Assembly (NCBI RefSeq): GCF_000710915.1
Contig: NZ_BAUA01000048.1
Coordinates: forward strand, 1 to 57,950
Reading direction: 5' to 3'
Length of the DNA stretch: 57,950 nucleotides
Source of the DNA: Nocardia brasiliensis IFM 10847
GTDB lineage: Bacteria; Actinomycetota; Actinomycetes; Mycobacteriales; Mycobacteriaceae
The translations under genes and the position numbers were made by a program. The notes beneath the pieces are model-generated. The model saw only the letters and a program-made list of their open reading frames with translations. It did not search any database and was not told the DNA's origin. This document shows, one piece after another, positions 34,474 to 42,406 of the stretch; positions within the stretch are counted from its first letter, which is position 1, and each line of letters starts with the position of its first letter.

Positions 34474-35619
34474 TCAGGACTCGGATTCCGCCGAACTCCC
34501 GGTGCCCGAAGGTTTCCCGGCGCCCGAAGAGCTTCCACCGCCCGAAGAACCGCTAGTGCCCGAAGCACTTCCCGTACCCGAAGAACCTCCGGTGCCCGTA
34601 GTACCGCTGCTTCCCGAAGTTCCCTCGGCACCCGAGGAACTCGCTGTCCCCGCAGCACCGCCCGACCGCTCGGCGCCCACCGCAACCGGCGCGGGCCGAC
34701 CCGATTCCCCGTGCGCCGGACCACTCGCCCCGGTCTTCTTCCGCCGCACCACCGTTCGCACGATGCCCCACACCACGGCGGCGAGCACCACCAGGAACCC
34801 GAGCCACGGAATCGCCTTACCGGTGAACACGACCGCGTCCTTCAGCCAGTCCACCAACGAGTTCCAGCCGTCGACGATGCCTTCCCAGAAACTGTCGGCA
34901 CGTTCCTCGTCGACCTTCTTGGTCGTGGTGGTGATGTCGATCGAGAGGCTGGACAGCGCGACCTGGTCGTCGAGGTGGCGTTTCTGCGCGGTCAGGCTGT
35001 CCAGTTCGCCCTGCCTGCTGGACAGCGCCTGCTCGGCGTTGAGCAGGTCGGCGGTGTTCGTCGCGTTCGCGATGAGCCCGCGCAGCCGCTCGACGGAGGC
35101 CTGCAACGCCTTGATCCTGGCGTCCAGGTCTTCCCACTGCATGGTGACGTCGTCGCGGTTGGTGCTCACCCGGGTGACCTTGCCGATGCCGCCGAGCCCG
35201 TCGATGAACGCGTCGGTCTTGTCCGCGGGCACCCGGACGGTGAGCGTGGCGCTGGCGTCGGTGTCCCCGGCGCCGGGCTGCTCGGTCCGGCTGTCGATCC
35301 GGCCGCCGACCTCGCGCACTCGGTCGGCGATCTTGCCCGCCGCGTCGATCGGTTTGTCGGCGGTGATCTCCACGCTGCCGGTGACGATTTCCTTACGCGC
35401 CGAGGTGGTTTCGCTGCTCCCGGTGTTGTCCTTGCGCGCGGGGCCCTGGTCGCGCAGCGCGGGCGGCGGCACGGCGGCGGGCGCAGGCGCCTCGGTGGCG
35501 TAGGTGGAGGGCCGGCCCGGCGGCGCGGACTTCTTCGCGTCGTCGGCACCGCAGCCGACGAGCAACGTGAGACCGAGCAGGCCGGTGCACAGCACAGCAA
35601 GCTTCCGCATGATTCGCAC
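34474..35619 (-). CDS. DUF4349 domain-containing lipoprotein
   Basis: A 381-residue envelope protein. The N-terminus is a lipoprotein signal with lipobox LLVGC, so it should be acylated on that Cys. A linker rich in Ala, Pro and Thr leads to the DUF4349 domain (KEIVTGSVEITADKPIDAAGKIADRVREVGGRIDSRT, then a coiled coil around LQASVERLRGLIANATNTADLLNAEQALSSRQGELDSL). A C-terminal membrane helix (IPWLGFLVVLAAVVWGIVRTVVRR) follows, and the cytoplasmic tail is a 70-residue Gly/Ser/Thr low-complexity stretch. I chose GTG 35619 because GAGGGG is well placed; ATG 35610 is the alternative. The role is unknown; relatives lie in stress and envelope contexts. Confidence 0.85.
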   Translation of the reverse strand: MRIMRKLAVLCTGLLGLTLLVGCGADDAKKSAPPGRPSTYATEAPAPAAVPPPALRDQGPARKDNTGSSETTSARKEIVTGSVEITADKPIDAAGKIADRVREVGGRIDSRTEQPGAGDTDASATLTVRVPADKTDAFIDGLGGIGKVTRVSTNRDDVTMQWEDLDARIKALQASVERLRGLIANATNTADLLNAEQALSSRQGELDSLTAQKRHLDDQVALSSLSIDITTTTKKVDEERADSFWEGIVDGWNSLVDWLKDAVVFTGKAIPWLGFLVVLAAVVWGIVRTVVRRKKTGASGPAHGESGRPAPVAVGAERSGGAAGTASSSGAEGTSGSSGTTGTGGSSGTGSASGTSGSSGGGSSSGAGKPSGTGSSAESES

Positions 35620-35719
35620 AGTAACCCCTCTGGCTGCGGAAACGGCCCGACATAACGGTTCTCTAGAACGCTTCTAACAGTTCCTTAAAAGCGTCGGCGG
35701 GCCCGGCCGCCCGAGCGGC

Positions 35720-38700
35720 TCAGCGGAAGTCCCGCGACTTCGAATCGACCCGCAGTTCCAGCCTGCGCAGGTGTTCGGCGACGACGGTGACCGCGCCCTC
35801 GGCGTTCTGCACCCGGCCCCGGATGAGCAGGGCGGGCGCGCTCTGGGCCAGGCGGCGGTAGCGCGTCCACAACCCGACCGAGCAGACGACGTTCACCATG
35901 CCGGTTTCGTCCTCCAGGTTCATGAAGGTGACACCGCCGGCCGTGGCGGGGCGCTGCCGATGGGTCACCGCGCCGCCCACCAGGACTCGCGAACCGTCGG
36001 GCACCGTGAGCAGATCGGCGGCGGGGACCACACCGAGCGCGTCCAGCCGCGGACGCAGGAATTCGGTGGGGTAGCTCCCCGGCGAGACCCCGGTGGCCCA
36101 GACGTCGGCGGCGGCCAGTTCGAGATCGCTCATACCCGGCAACACGGGCGCGGTGGTGGCGGCGCCGGTGCCGGGCAGTCGGTCCGGGCGTTCCCCCGCG
36201 GCGGCGCCCGCGGCCCACAGCGCTGCGCGCCGGGTACTGCCCAGACTGCCGAGCGCACCCGCGGTGGCCAGCGATTCGGCTTGCGCGACAGTGAGTTCCA
36301 CCCGCCCGGTCAGGTCGAGGAAGCTGGTGTAGGGCCGCTGCCCCCGGGCGGCGACGATCTTTTCGGCCAGATCGGAGCCGATGTGCCGGACCGCCGCGAG
36401 ACCGAGCCGGATCTCGGTGCCCCGGCGTTCGAGGGTGGGTTCGGCCCGGCTGGCATTGATGTCGGGGCCGTGCACCACCACCCCGTGCCTGCGGGCGTCG
36501 GCGACCAGCGATTGCGGCGAGTAGAACCCCATCGGCTGGGCGCGCAGCAACCCGGCGCAGAACGCCGCCGGGTAGTGCAGTTTGAACCAGGCCGAATAGA
36601 ACACGATCGAGGCGAAGCTCTGCGAATGACTCTCGGGGAAGCCGAAATTGGCGAAGGCGTAGAGCTTTTCGTAGATGCGATCGGCGATCTCGCCCTCGAT
36701 GCCGTGCAGCTCGCGCATGCCTTGGTAGAGGCGCGCTTTGAGCCGCTGCATGCGTTCGGGCGATCGCTTGGAACCCATCGCGCGGCGCAGCTGATCGGCC
36801 TCGGTGGCGGTGAATCCCGCGACATCGACGGCCATCTGCATCAGCTGCTCCTGGAACAGCGGCACGCCGAGCGTCCGGGCCAGCGCATTCTCCAGGGCCG
36901 GATGGTCGAAGTCCCAGTCCTCCAGTCCGTTGCGCCGCCGGATGTAGGGGTGCACCGAGCCGCCCTGGATCGGACCGGGCCGGATCAGTGCCACCTCCAC
37001 CACCAGGTCGTAGAACGTGCGGGGCCGCAGCCGGGGCAGGGTCGCCATCTGCGCGCGCGACTCCACCTGGAATACGCCCACCGAGTCGGCGCGCGAGAGC
37101 ATCTCGTAGACGGCGGCCTCTTTCAGGTCGAGCTTGTGCAGCTCGACCACCTCGCCGGTGTGCTCGCGCACCAGGTCCATCATGTAGTGCAGCGCCGAGA
37201 GCATGCCGAGGCCGAGCAGATCGAACTTCACCAGATCGATGGCGGCACAGTCGTCCTTGTCCCACTGCAGCACGCTGCGGCCGGGCATGCGCGCCCACTC
37301 CACCGGGCAGACGTCGGCGATCGGCCGGTCGCAGATCACCATGCCGCCGGAGTGGATGCCGAGATGCCTTGGGAGGCCTTCGATCTCGCCCGCCAACCGG
37401 AGTACTTCGGCGGGGATGTCGGTGTGCGCCTCCGCCTCGACGCCGGTCCACCTGCTCACCTGCTTGCTCCAGGCGTCCTGCTGCCCCTGCGAGAAGCCCA
37501 GTGCGCGAGCGGCATCGCGCACCGCGGACTTGCCGCGGTAGGTGATCACATTGGCCACCTGAGCGGCGTACGCGCGGCCGTACTTGGCGTAGACGTGCTG
37601 GATGGCCTCCTCGCGGCGGTCGGACTCGATGTCGATATCGATATCGGGCGGGCCGTCGCGCTCCGGGGAGAGGAAGCGCTCGAACAGCAGGGTATTGCCG
37701 ACGGGATCGACATTGGTGATGCCGATCGCGTAGCAGACGGCCGAGTTGGCCGCCGATCCCCGGCCCTGACAGAGGATGTCGTTGTCCTGGCAGAAACGGA
37801 CGATATCGTGCACCACCAGGAAATAGCCGGGAAACTCCAGCTCCTCGATCACCGCCAGCTCGTGCTCGATCTGCTGGTAGGCCTTGGGATTTCGCTCCCG
37901 CGGTCCATAGCGCACGGCCGCGCCCTGGAAGGCGAGCAGGCGCAGATAGGACGTCTCGTCGTGATCCGGGGGCACAGCGAACGGCGGCAGTTTCGGCGCG
38001 ATCAGCTTCAGGTCGAAGGCGCACTCGCGGGCGAGCAGGACCGCGTTGCGCACCGCCTGCGGGCACTCGGCGAACAGCCGCGCCATCTCCGCGCCGGAGC
38101 GCAGGTGCGCACCGCCGGTGGGCGCCAGCCAGCCCGCGATCTCGTCCAGACTCTGCCGCGCCCGGATCGCGGCCAGGGCCATGGCGCGACGACGCTGCCG
38201 CGGCGCGGCGAAATGCGCTCCGGTGGTGGCGATCACGGGCAGGCCGAGCCGCTCGGCCAGGGCGAGCAGGTGCGCGTTGCGCTCGTCGTCCTCCGGGATG
38301 CCGTGGTGGGTGAGCTCCACGCTCACCCGGTCGGCGCCGAAACGTTCGGTCAGATCGCGCAGCGCGGCCTCGGCGTGCACGAGACGGGTACTGCCCGAAC
38401 GCAAGTCGTCCGCGAGCGCGCGGCGCAGATGTCCTTTCCGGCAGCCGGTCAGGATCTGCCACTGGCCGCCCGCCGCCGCGGTGAGGGTGTCGAGGTCGTA
38501 GCGCAGGATGCCCTTCTCCCCCGCCGCCATGTGCGCGGCCGCGATCTCCCGGGAGAGACGGCGGTAGCCCTCCTGGCCGCGGGCCAGCACCAGCAGATGC
38601 GGTCCGGCGGGGTCGGGAGAGCCGGTGCGCGGCACGGAATCCGGGGCATCGATGTGCCCGCGCCGTCCGGCGCCGTTCCCGTCCGGGTCGGGCGCGCCGA

Positions 38701-39175
38701 GCACACCGTCCGGGCCGGTCGCCGAATCACGTTGGCGGCCCGCGCGATCCGCGCCCTTGGTGCGCCGCCGCGGCGCCGGCCGGTCGGTACCGAGTGACAA
38801 CTCGGAGCCGAACACGGTCGGCAGGCCGAACTCCCTGGCCGCCTCGGCGAAGCGCACCGTGCCGTAGAAACCGTCGTGGTCGGTGAGCGCGATCGCCTCC
38901 AGGCCGAGGCGCACGGCCTCCTCCACCAGTTCCTCGGGCTGGCTCGCCCCGTCCAGGAAGCTGTAGGCCGAGTGCGCGTGCAGTTCCGCGTACGGCACCC
39001 GCGGTTCGTCGGCCGGCGCCACCGGCTCGGCCCGGTACTCGCCGCGTTTGCGGGACCAGGCCGGACTGTCGCCGCCGTCGCCCGGATACATCGCGTCCGG
39101 GTTCGTGCGGCCGGGCCGGCCGGACAGCACCCGTTCCAGCTCCGCCCAGGTGGGCGGGCCGTTACTCCACCCCAC
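35720..39175 (-). CDS. dnaE2: Error-prone DNA polymerase DnaE2
   Basis: A 1151-residue C-family DNA polymerase used in damage-induced mutagenesis together with ImuA' and ImuB. The N-terminal PHP domain starts at PYAELHAHSAYSFLDG (His66, His68), and the palm carries RGSAANSAVCYAIG and the catalytic acidic motif PDIDIDIE near residue 510. GVFQVES and GFPESHSQSFA are also DnaE features. Residues about 130-190 are an extra Arg/Asp/Gly/Pro-rich segment inside the PHP region. GTG 39175 follows GAGGAGG. It lies 24 bp downstream of a TPR-like gene whose promoter contains a LexA-type box, so SOS control through that operon is likely. Confidence 0.95.
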   Translation of the reverse strand: MGWSNGPPTWAELERVLSGRPGRTNPDAMYPGDGGDSPAWSRKRGEYRAEPVAPADEPRVPYAELHAHSAYSFLDGASQPEELVEEAVRLGLEAIALTDHDGFYGTVRFAEAAREFGLPTVFGSELSLGTDRPAPRRRTKGADRAGRQRDSATGPDGVLGAPDPDGNGAGRRGHIDAPDSVPRTGSPDPAGPHLLVLARGQEGYRRLSREIAAAHMAAGEKGILRYDLDTLTAAAGGQWQILTGCRKGHLRRALADDLRSGSTRLVHAEAALRDLTERFGADRVSVELTHHGIPEDDERNAHLLALAERLGLPVIATTGAHFAAPRQRRRAMALAAIRARQSLDEIAGWLAPTGGAHLRSGAEMARLFAECPQAVRNAVLLARECAFDLKLIAPKLPPFAVPPDHDETSYLRLLAFQGAAVRYGPRERNPKAYQQIEHELAVIEELEFPGYFLVVHDIVRFCQDNDILCQGRGSAANSAVCYAIGITNVDPVGNTLLFERFLSPERDGPPDIDIDIESDRREEAIQHVYAKYGRAYAAQVANVITYRGKSAVRDAARALGFSQGQQDAWSKQVSRWTGVEAEAHTDIPAEVLRLAGEIEGLPRHLGIHSGGMVICDRPIADVCPVEWARMPGRSVLQWDKDDCAAIDLVKFDLLGLGMLSALHYMMDLVREHTGEVVELHKLDLKEAAVYEMLSRADSVGVFQVESRAQMATLPRLRPRTFYDLVVEVALIRPGPIQGGSVHPYIRRRNGLEDWDFDHPALENALARTLGVPLFQEQLMQMAVDVAGFTATEADQLRRAMGSKRSPERMQRLKARLYQGMRELHGIEGEIADRIYEKLYAFANFGFPESHSQSFASIVFYSAWFKLHYPAAFCAGLLRAQPMGFYSPQSLVADARRHGVVVHGPDINASRAEPTLERRGTEIRLGLAAVRHIGSDLAEKIVAARGQRPYTSFLDLTGRVELTVAQAESLATAGALGSLGSTRRAALWAAGAAAGERPDRLPGTGAATTAPVLPGMSDLELAAADVWATGVSPGSYPTEFLRPRLDALGVVPAADLLTVPDGSRVLVGGAVTHRQRPATAGGVTFMNLEDETGMVNVVCSVGLWTRYRRLAQSAPALLIRGRVQNAEGAVTVVAEHLRRLELRVDSKSRDFR

Positions 39176-39199
39176 CGCGCATCACCTCCTCAGGCGGGT

Positions 39200-39652
39200 T
39201 CAGCTCGACAGCGGTTCGGTCGAACCGCGAGCCAGCGCGGATTCCACGCGTTCGAGTTCGGACCGGATCAGCGCGCCGTACGCGTCGGCGGCGAGGACGT
39301 CGAGGTGCCCGCGGGCGATGGTCAGCTGCATGCGCGCGGTGTCGAAATCGCCGACGCGGCGATGACTGTCGGCCAGGTTCAGATACAGCGACGGAAGGAA
39401 GCTGCGCAGCCCCTCGTCGAGCGGAATGCCGGGGCCGAACACCGCGGCCAGTGCCCGCCGATCCCAGAGCAGCGCGTCGGCGGCCGCGCCTTGGAGATCG
39501 GCCAGGTGATGCGCGATCACGCAGCGGTGCAAGGGATCACCGCCCTCACCGATCTCGTCCCACAACTTCTCCAGCGCCTGTCGCGCCGCCGCCGGGTTCC
39601 CCCCACCGAGCCGCACCGCGGCAAAGATGTCCGCCATCCGATCGTCCGCCAT
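39200..39652 (-). CDS. TPR-like helical protein, first gene of the dnaE2 operon
   Basis: A 150-residue soluble helical protein. Helix pairs such as GGGNPAAARQALEKLWDEI, DPLHRCVIAHHLADLQG and LYLNLADSHRRVGDFDTARMQLTIARGHL have the spacing and the small/aromatic positions of tetratricopeptide repeats. It starts at ATG 39652 with no ribosome site; a GATACT hexamer ends 6 nt before the ATG, so the mRNA is probably leaderless. The LexA-type box overlaps this promoter, and dnaE2 follows 24 bp after the stop. A protein-interaction role in the mutasome is possible but only inferred from context. Confidence 0.8.
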   Translation of the reverse strand: MADDRMADIFAAVRLGGGNPAAARQALEKLWDEIGEGGDPLHRCVIAHHLADLQGAAADALLWDRRALAAVFGPGIPLDEGLRSFLPSLYLNLADSHRRVGDFDTARMQLTIARGHLDVLAADAYGALIRSELERVESALARGSTEPLSS

Positions 39653-39662
39653 GCGCCGAGTA

Positions 39663-39678
39663 TCGCACATATGTTCGA
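39663..39678 (-). promoter_or_regulatory. LexA (SOS) box of the TPR-dnaE2 operon
   Basis: TCGCAC-ATAT-GTTCGA matches the actinobacterial SOS consensus TCGAAC-N4-GTTCGA at 11 of 12 defined positions. It lies immediately upstream of the GATACT -10-like element and 11 nt from the start codon, where LexA would block initiation. Confidence 0.8.
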
Positions 39679-39758
39679 TCGATTTCGAGGGGTTGTTCGA
39701 CCCGTGTTCACCACCTCGACCGCCGCCCCGGAAAGTGATCAGCGCCACTTGGCAGGTA

Positions 39759-39778
39759 AACTTACTTCGGAGTAAGTT
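39759..39778. promoter_or_regulatory. 20-bp palindrome upstream of an SDR gene
   Basis: AACTTACT-TCGG-AGTAAGTT has perfect 8-bp arms. It sits 29 bp before the SDR start at 39808 and looks like a TetR-type operator. No regulator gene is adjacent, so the binding protein must be encoded elsewhere. Confidence 0.7.
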
Positions 39779-39807
39779 CGTGCCAAACAACCTGCAAAGG
39801 AGCAGCG

Positions 39808-40779
39808 ATGACCGAGGCCTCCGCTGACGCCGCCGGCGCACGTCGCCGCCGCAACCGCGATATCGCCGGACGACATGTCCTGATCACCGGCGCCTCCTCC
39901 GGCATCGGCCGGGCGGCCGCGATCGCCGTCGCGGGCAAGGGCGCCACGGTGTTCCTGCTCGCGCGCCGCGCCGACGAACTCGCGAGCGTGGTCGAGGAGA
40001 TCAAGGCCGCGGGCGGCAGTGCCTATGCCTACCAGTGCGATGTCACCGACTCCGACTCGGTCGATCACGCCGTGAAGACCATCCTCGACGAACACGGCCA
40101 CGTCGACATGCTGGTGAACAACGCGGGCCGGTCGATCCGGCGCGCGATCCACCGCTCCACCGACCGGCTGCACGACTTCGAACGGACCATGGCGGTCAAC
40201 TACTTCGGCGCGCTGCGGCTGACGCTGGCCCTGCTGCCGCAGATGCGCGAGCGCAAGTTCGGCCACATCGTCAACATCAGCAGCGCGGGCGTGCAGGTGG
40301 CGACGCCACGCTTCGCCGCCTACCTGGCCAGCAAGGCGGCGCTGGACAAATTCGCCGAGGTGGCCTCGGTGGAGACGATGGCCGACGGCGTCACCTTCAC
40401 CACCATCCACATGCCGCTGGTGCGTACCCCGATGATCACCCCGAGCGGCGACCAGGGACCGTCCGAATCCCCCGAATGGGCCGCGGCGACCATCGTGCGC
40501 GCGCTGACCGAACGCCCCAAGCGCATCGACGTACCGCTGGGCACCTTCGCCGAATACGGCGCGCTGCTCACACCCAAGTTCCGCGACCGGATCCTGCACC
40601 GCTACTACCGCGCCCTGCCGGACTCCCCCGCGGCCAAGGGCGAACAGGTGGAGGAAACCGAGGACAACGCCGAACCTGTTGTGTCCCAGGCGAAACCGCG
40701 TCCACGCTCGGCGGCCCGGCGCGTCACCGGCACCGCCCTGCGCCGCGCGGCCCGCTGGGTGCCCGGCACCCACTGGTGA
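39808..40779 (+). CDS. SDR family NAD(P)-dependent oxidoreductase
   Basis: A 323-residue classical SDR. The cofactor motif is G28-ASSGIG34, NNAG follows, and the active-site Ser in NISSAG is followed by YLASK (YxxxK). The sequence resembles the C-terminal reductase domain of mycobacterial fatty acyl-CoA reductases (AcrA1-type), with a short basic C-terminal tail (RSAARRVTGTALRRAARWVPG) that may contact the membrane. GCAAAGGAGCAGCG supplies the ribosome site. Regulation by the palindrome just upstream is likely. The substrate is probably a long-chain aldehyde or acyl derivative, but this is inference. Confidence 0.85.
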   Translation: MTEASADAAGARRRRNRDIAGRHVLITGASSGIGRAAAIAVAGKGATVFLLARRADELASVVEEIKAAGGSAYAYQCDVTDSDSVDHAVKTILDEHGHVDMLVNNAGRSIRRAIHRSTDRLHDFERTMAVNYFGALRLTLALLPQMRERKFGHIVNISSAGVQVATPRFAAYLASKAALDKFAEVASVETMADGVTFTTIHMPLVRTPMITPSGDQGPSESPEWAAATIVRALTERPKRIDVPLGTFAEYGALLTPKFRDRILHRYYRALPDSPAAKGEQVEETEDNAEPVVSQAKPRPRSAARRVTGTALRRAARWVPGTHW

Positions 40780-40798
40780 GCCGAGCCGCTCGACGAGC

Positions 40799-41554
40799 TC
40801 AGGCGGCGAGGAACGGGTGCACGACGGCGGCGAACTCGCGATAGCGGTCGCGATGGATGCTGTGGCCGCAGGTGAACGCGGTGACCGTGCAGTCGGGGAC
40901 GGCGGTGCGCAGGAACTCGAGCTTCACCGGGTCGACCATGCCGCCGGGCCCGCCGCGCAGCACCAGCGTCGAGGCGGTGATGTCGGACAGCCGGTCCCAC
41001 CACTCCGGGTTCGGCTTGCGGAACTGCTCGAGCGCGGTCCTGGTCATGGACCGGTCGAAGGCCAGCACCGCGCGCGGATGCCGGACCAGGCTCGAGGTGG
41101 CGTGCCAGAGTTCGGGCACGGTCGGGAAACGCCGGGTCAGGCGTAATTCCTCGGCGCCGGACTGCAAAGGCAGCGGGCATTCCTCGATGACCAGGCGACG
41201 CACCAGTGCGGGACGCTCCTGCGCGACGCAGGAGACGGCGTAACCGCCCAGCGAATGACCGACCAGATCCACCGAGGTCAGCTCCAGTCGCTCGCACAGG
41301 GCCAGCACGTCGGCGCCGAACTCGTCGAACCGATACGACTCGGCGTGCGCACTACGGCCGTGGCCGCGTAGATCGGGGATGATCACCCGGCGGCCCGCCT
41401 GCACCAGGGTCCGCGCGAACCGGTCCCAGGTGTGCCCGTCCCCGCCCATGCCGTGCACCAGCACCACGGGTACGCCGGAACCCGCGGTCGCCCCCGTGTC
41501 CCGGTAGGCGATCCGCACGTCACCGCATGCCATCTCGGCTGCCGTCAGATCCAC
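40799..41554 (-). CDS. Alpha/beta fold hydrolase
   Basis: A 251-residue alpha/beta hydrolase with an intact active site: VLVHGMGGDGHTWDRF (oxyanion loop), DLRGHGRS, nucleophile elbow G99-H-S101-L-G103, acidic residue in LRGGPGGMVDP, and His in FTCGHSIHRDRYREF. The cap region is small. The start is GTG 41554. It converges with the SDR gene, with 20 bp between the stops. Esterase, lipase and C-C hydrolase activities are all possible. Confidence 0.85.
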   Translation of the reverse strand: MDLTAAEMACGDVRIAYRDTGATAGSGVPVVLVHGMGGDGHTWDRFARTLVQAGRRVIIPDLRGHGRSAHAESYRFDEFGADVLALCERLELTSVDLVGHSLGGYAVSCVAQERPALVRRLVIEECPLPLQSGAEELRLTRRFPTVPELWHATSSLVRHPRAVLAFDRSMTRTALEQFRKPNPEWWDRLSDITASTLVLRGGPGGMVDPVKLEFLRTAVPDCTVTAFTCGHSIHRDRYREFAAVVHPFLAA

Positions 41555-41701
41555 GATCTTCGAGGGTACCGGGGTCGCGGCGGCCGGACCTGCGACTTGT
41601 CGCCCGGATCACGTGCGTCGAGCAGCACAGATCTGCCGCGCCGACGGCGCCGCAAGAAAAACTTCCTGGCGAAACCCGTTGTGCCGCGCAATACTCCGGG
41701 C

Positions 41702-42406
41702 ATGCCGTCATTCGCGGAGTACGACCGCCGAAATTATCCCACCGTCGACGTGGCCACCGGATACGACGGCTGGGCGCCGACGTACGAGCACACGGTCATG
41801 GACGAGATGGATATCGCGCTGCTGGCCCGCCTGCGCCGACCGGAGTGGGCCCGGGTGCGGCGGGCCGCCGACCTCGGCTGCGGGACCGGACGCACCGGCG
41901 CCTGGCTGCGCACCCAGGGCGTCGCGGAGGTCGACGGGGTCGACCTGAGCACCCAGATGCTGAAACAGGCCGCGCAGCGCGGCGCACACAGCACGCTCAC
42001 CACCGGCGACGTGCGCGACACCGGACTGCGCGGCGGGGCCTACGACCTGATCATCGCCTCGCTGGTCGACGAACACCTGCCCGAGTTGGCGCCGTTCTAC
42101 GCCGAGGCCTGGCGGCTCGCCGCACCCGGCGCGCGGTGCGTGCTGGTCAGCTTCCACCCCCAGTTCATGATGGTGACCGGCATGCCGACGCACTACACCC
42201 CGCCCGGCGGCGAACCGGTGGCGATCAGCACCAACCTGCACCTGCTCAGCGAACACCTGACCGCGGCGCTGAACGCGGGCTGGGTGCTCACCGAATTCGC
42301 CGAGGCGTTGATCGACGAGGCCTGGCTGGCCGCGAAACCCAAGTGGACTCACCTGCTGGGGCAGCCGTTCACCATGGCTTCGGTGTGGACCCGGCCTCAG
42401 TCGTAA
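41702..42406 (+). CDS. Class I SAM-dependent methyltransferase
   Basis: A 234-residue methyltransferase. Motif I is AADLGCGTGRTGAWL, followed by VDGVDLSTQMLKQAAQ (acidic residue that binds the ribose of SAM), TTGDVRD (motif II region) and YDLIIASLVDEHLPEL (motif III). The start is ATG 41702; an upstream in-frame region is not conserved-looking. The last 10 bp overlap the end of imuB on the other strand. The substrate is not evident. Confidence 0.88.
   Translation: MPSFAEYDRRNYPTVDVATGYDGWAPTYEHTVMDEMDIALLARLRRPEWARVRRAADLGCGTGRTGAWLRTQGVAEVDGVDLSTQMLKQAAQRGAHSTLTTGDVRDTGLRGGAYDLIIASLVDEHLPELAPFYAEAWRLAAPGARCVLVSFHPQFMMVTGMPTHYTPPGGEPVAISTNLHLLSEHLTAALNAGWVLTEFAEALIDEAWLAAKPKWTHLLGQPFTMASVWTRPQS

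Noticed and set aside
35771..38797. Open frame of about 1000 codons antisense to dnaE2
   Set aside because: It mirrors third-position GC bias of dnaE2. No domains are seen, and the dnaE2 frame has all family motifs.
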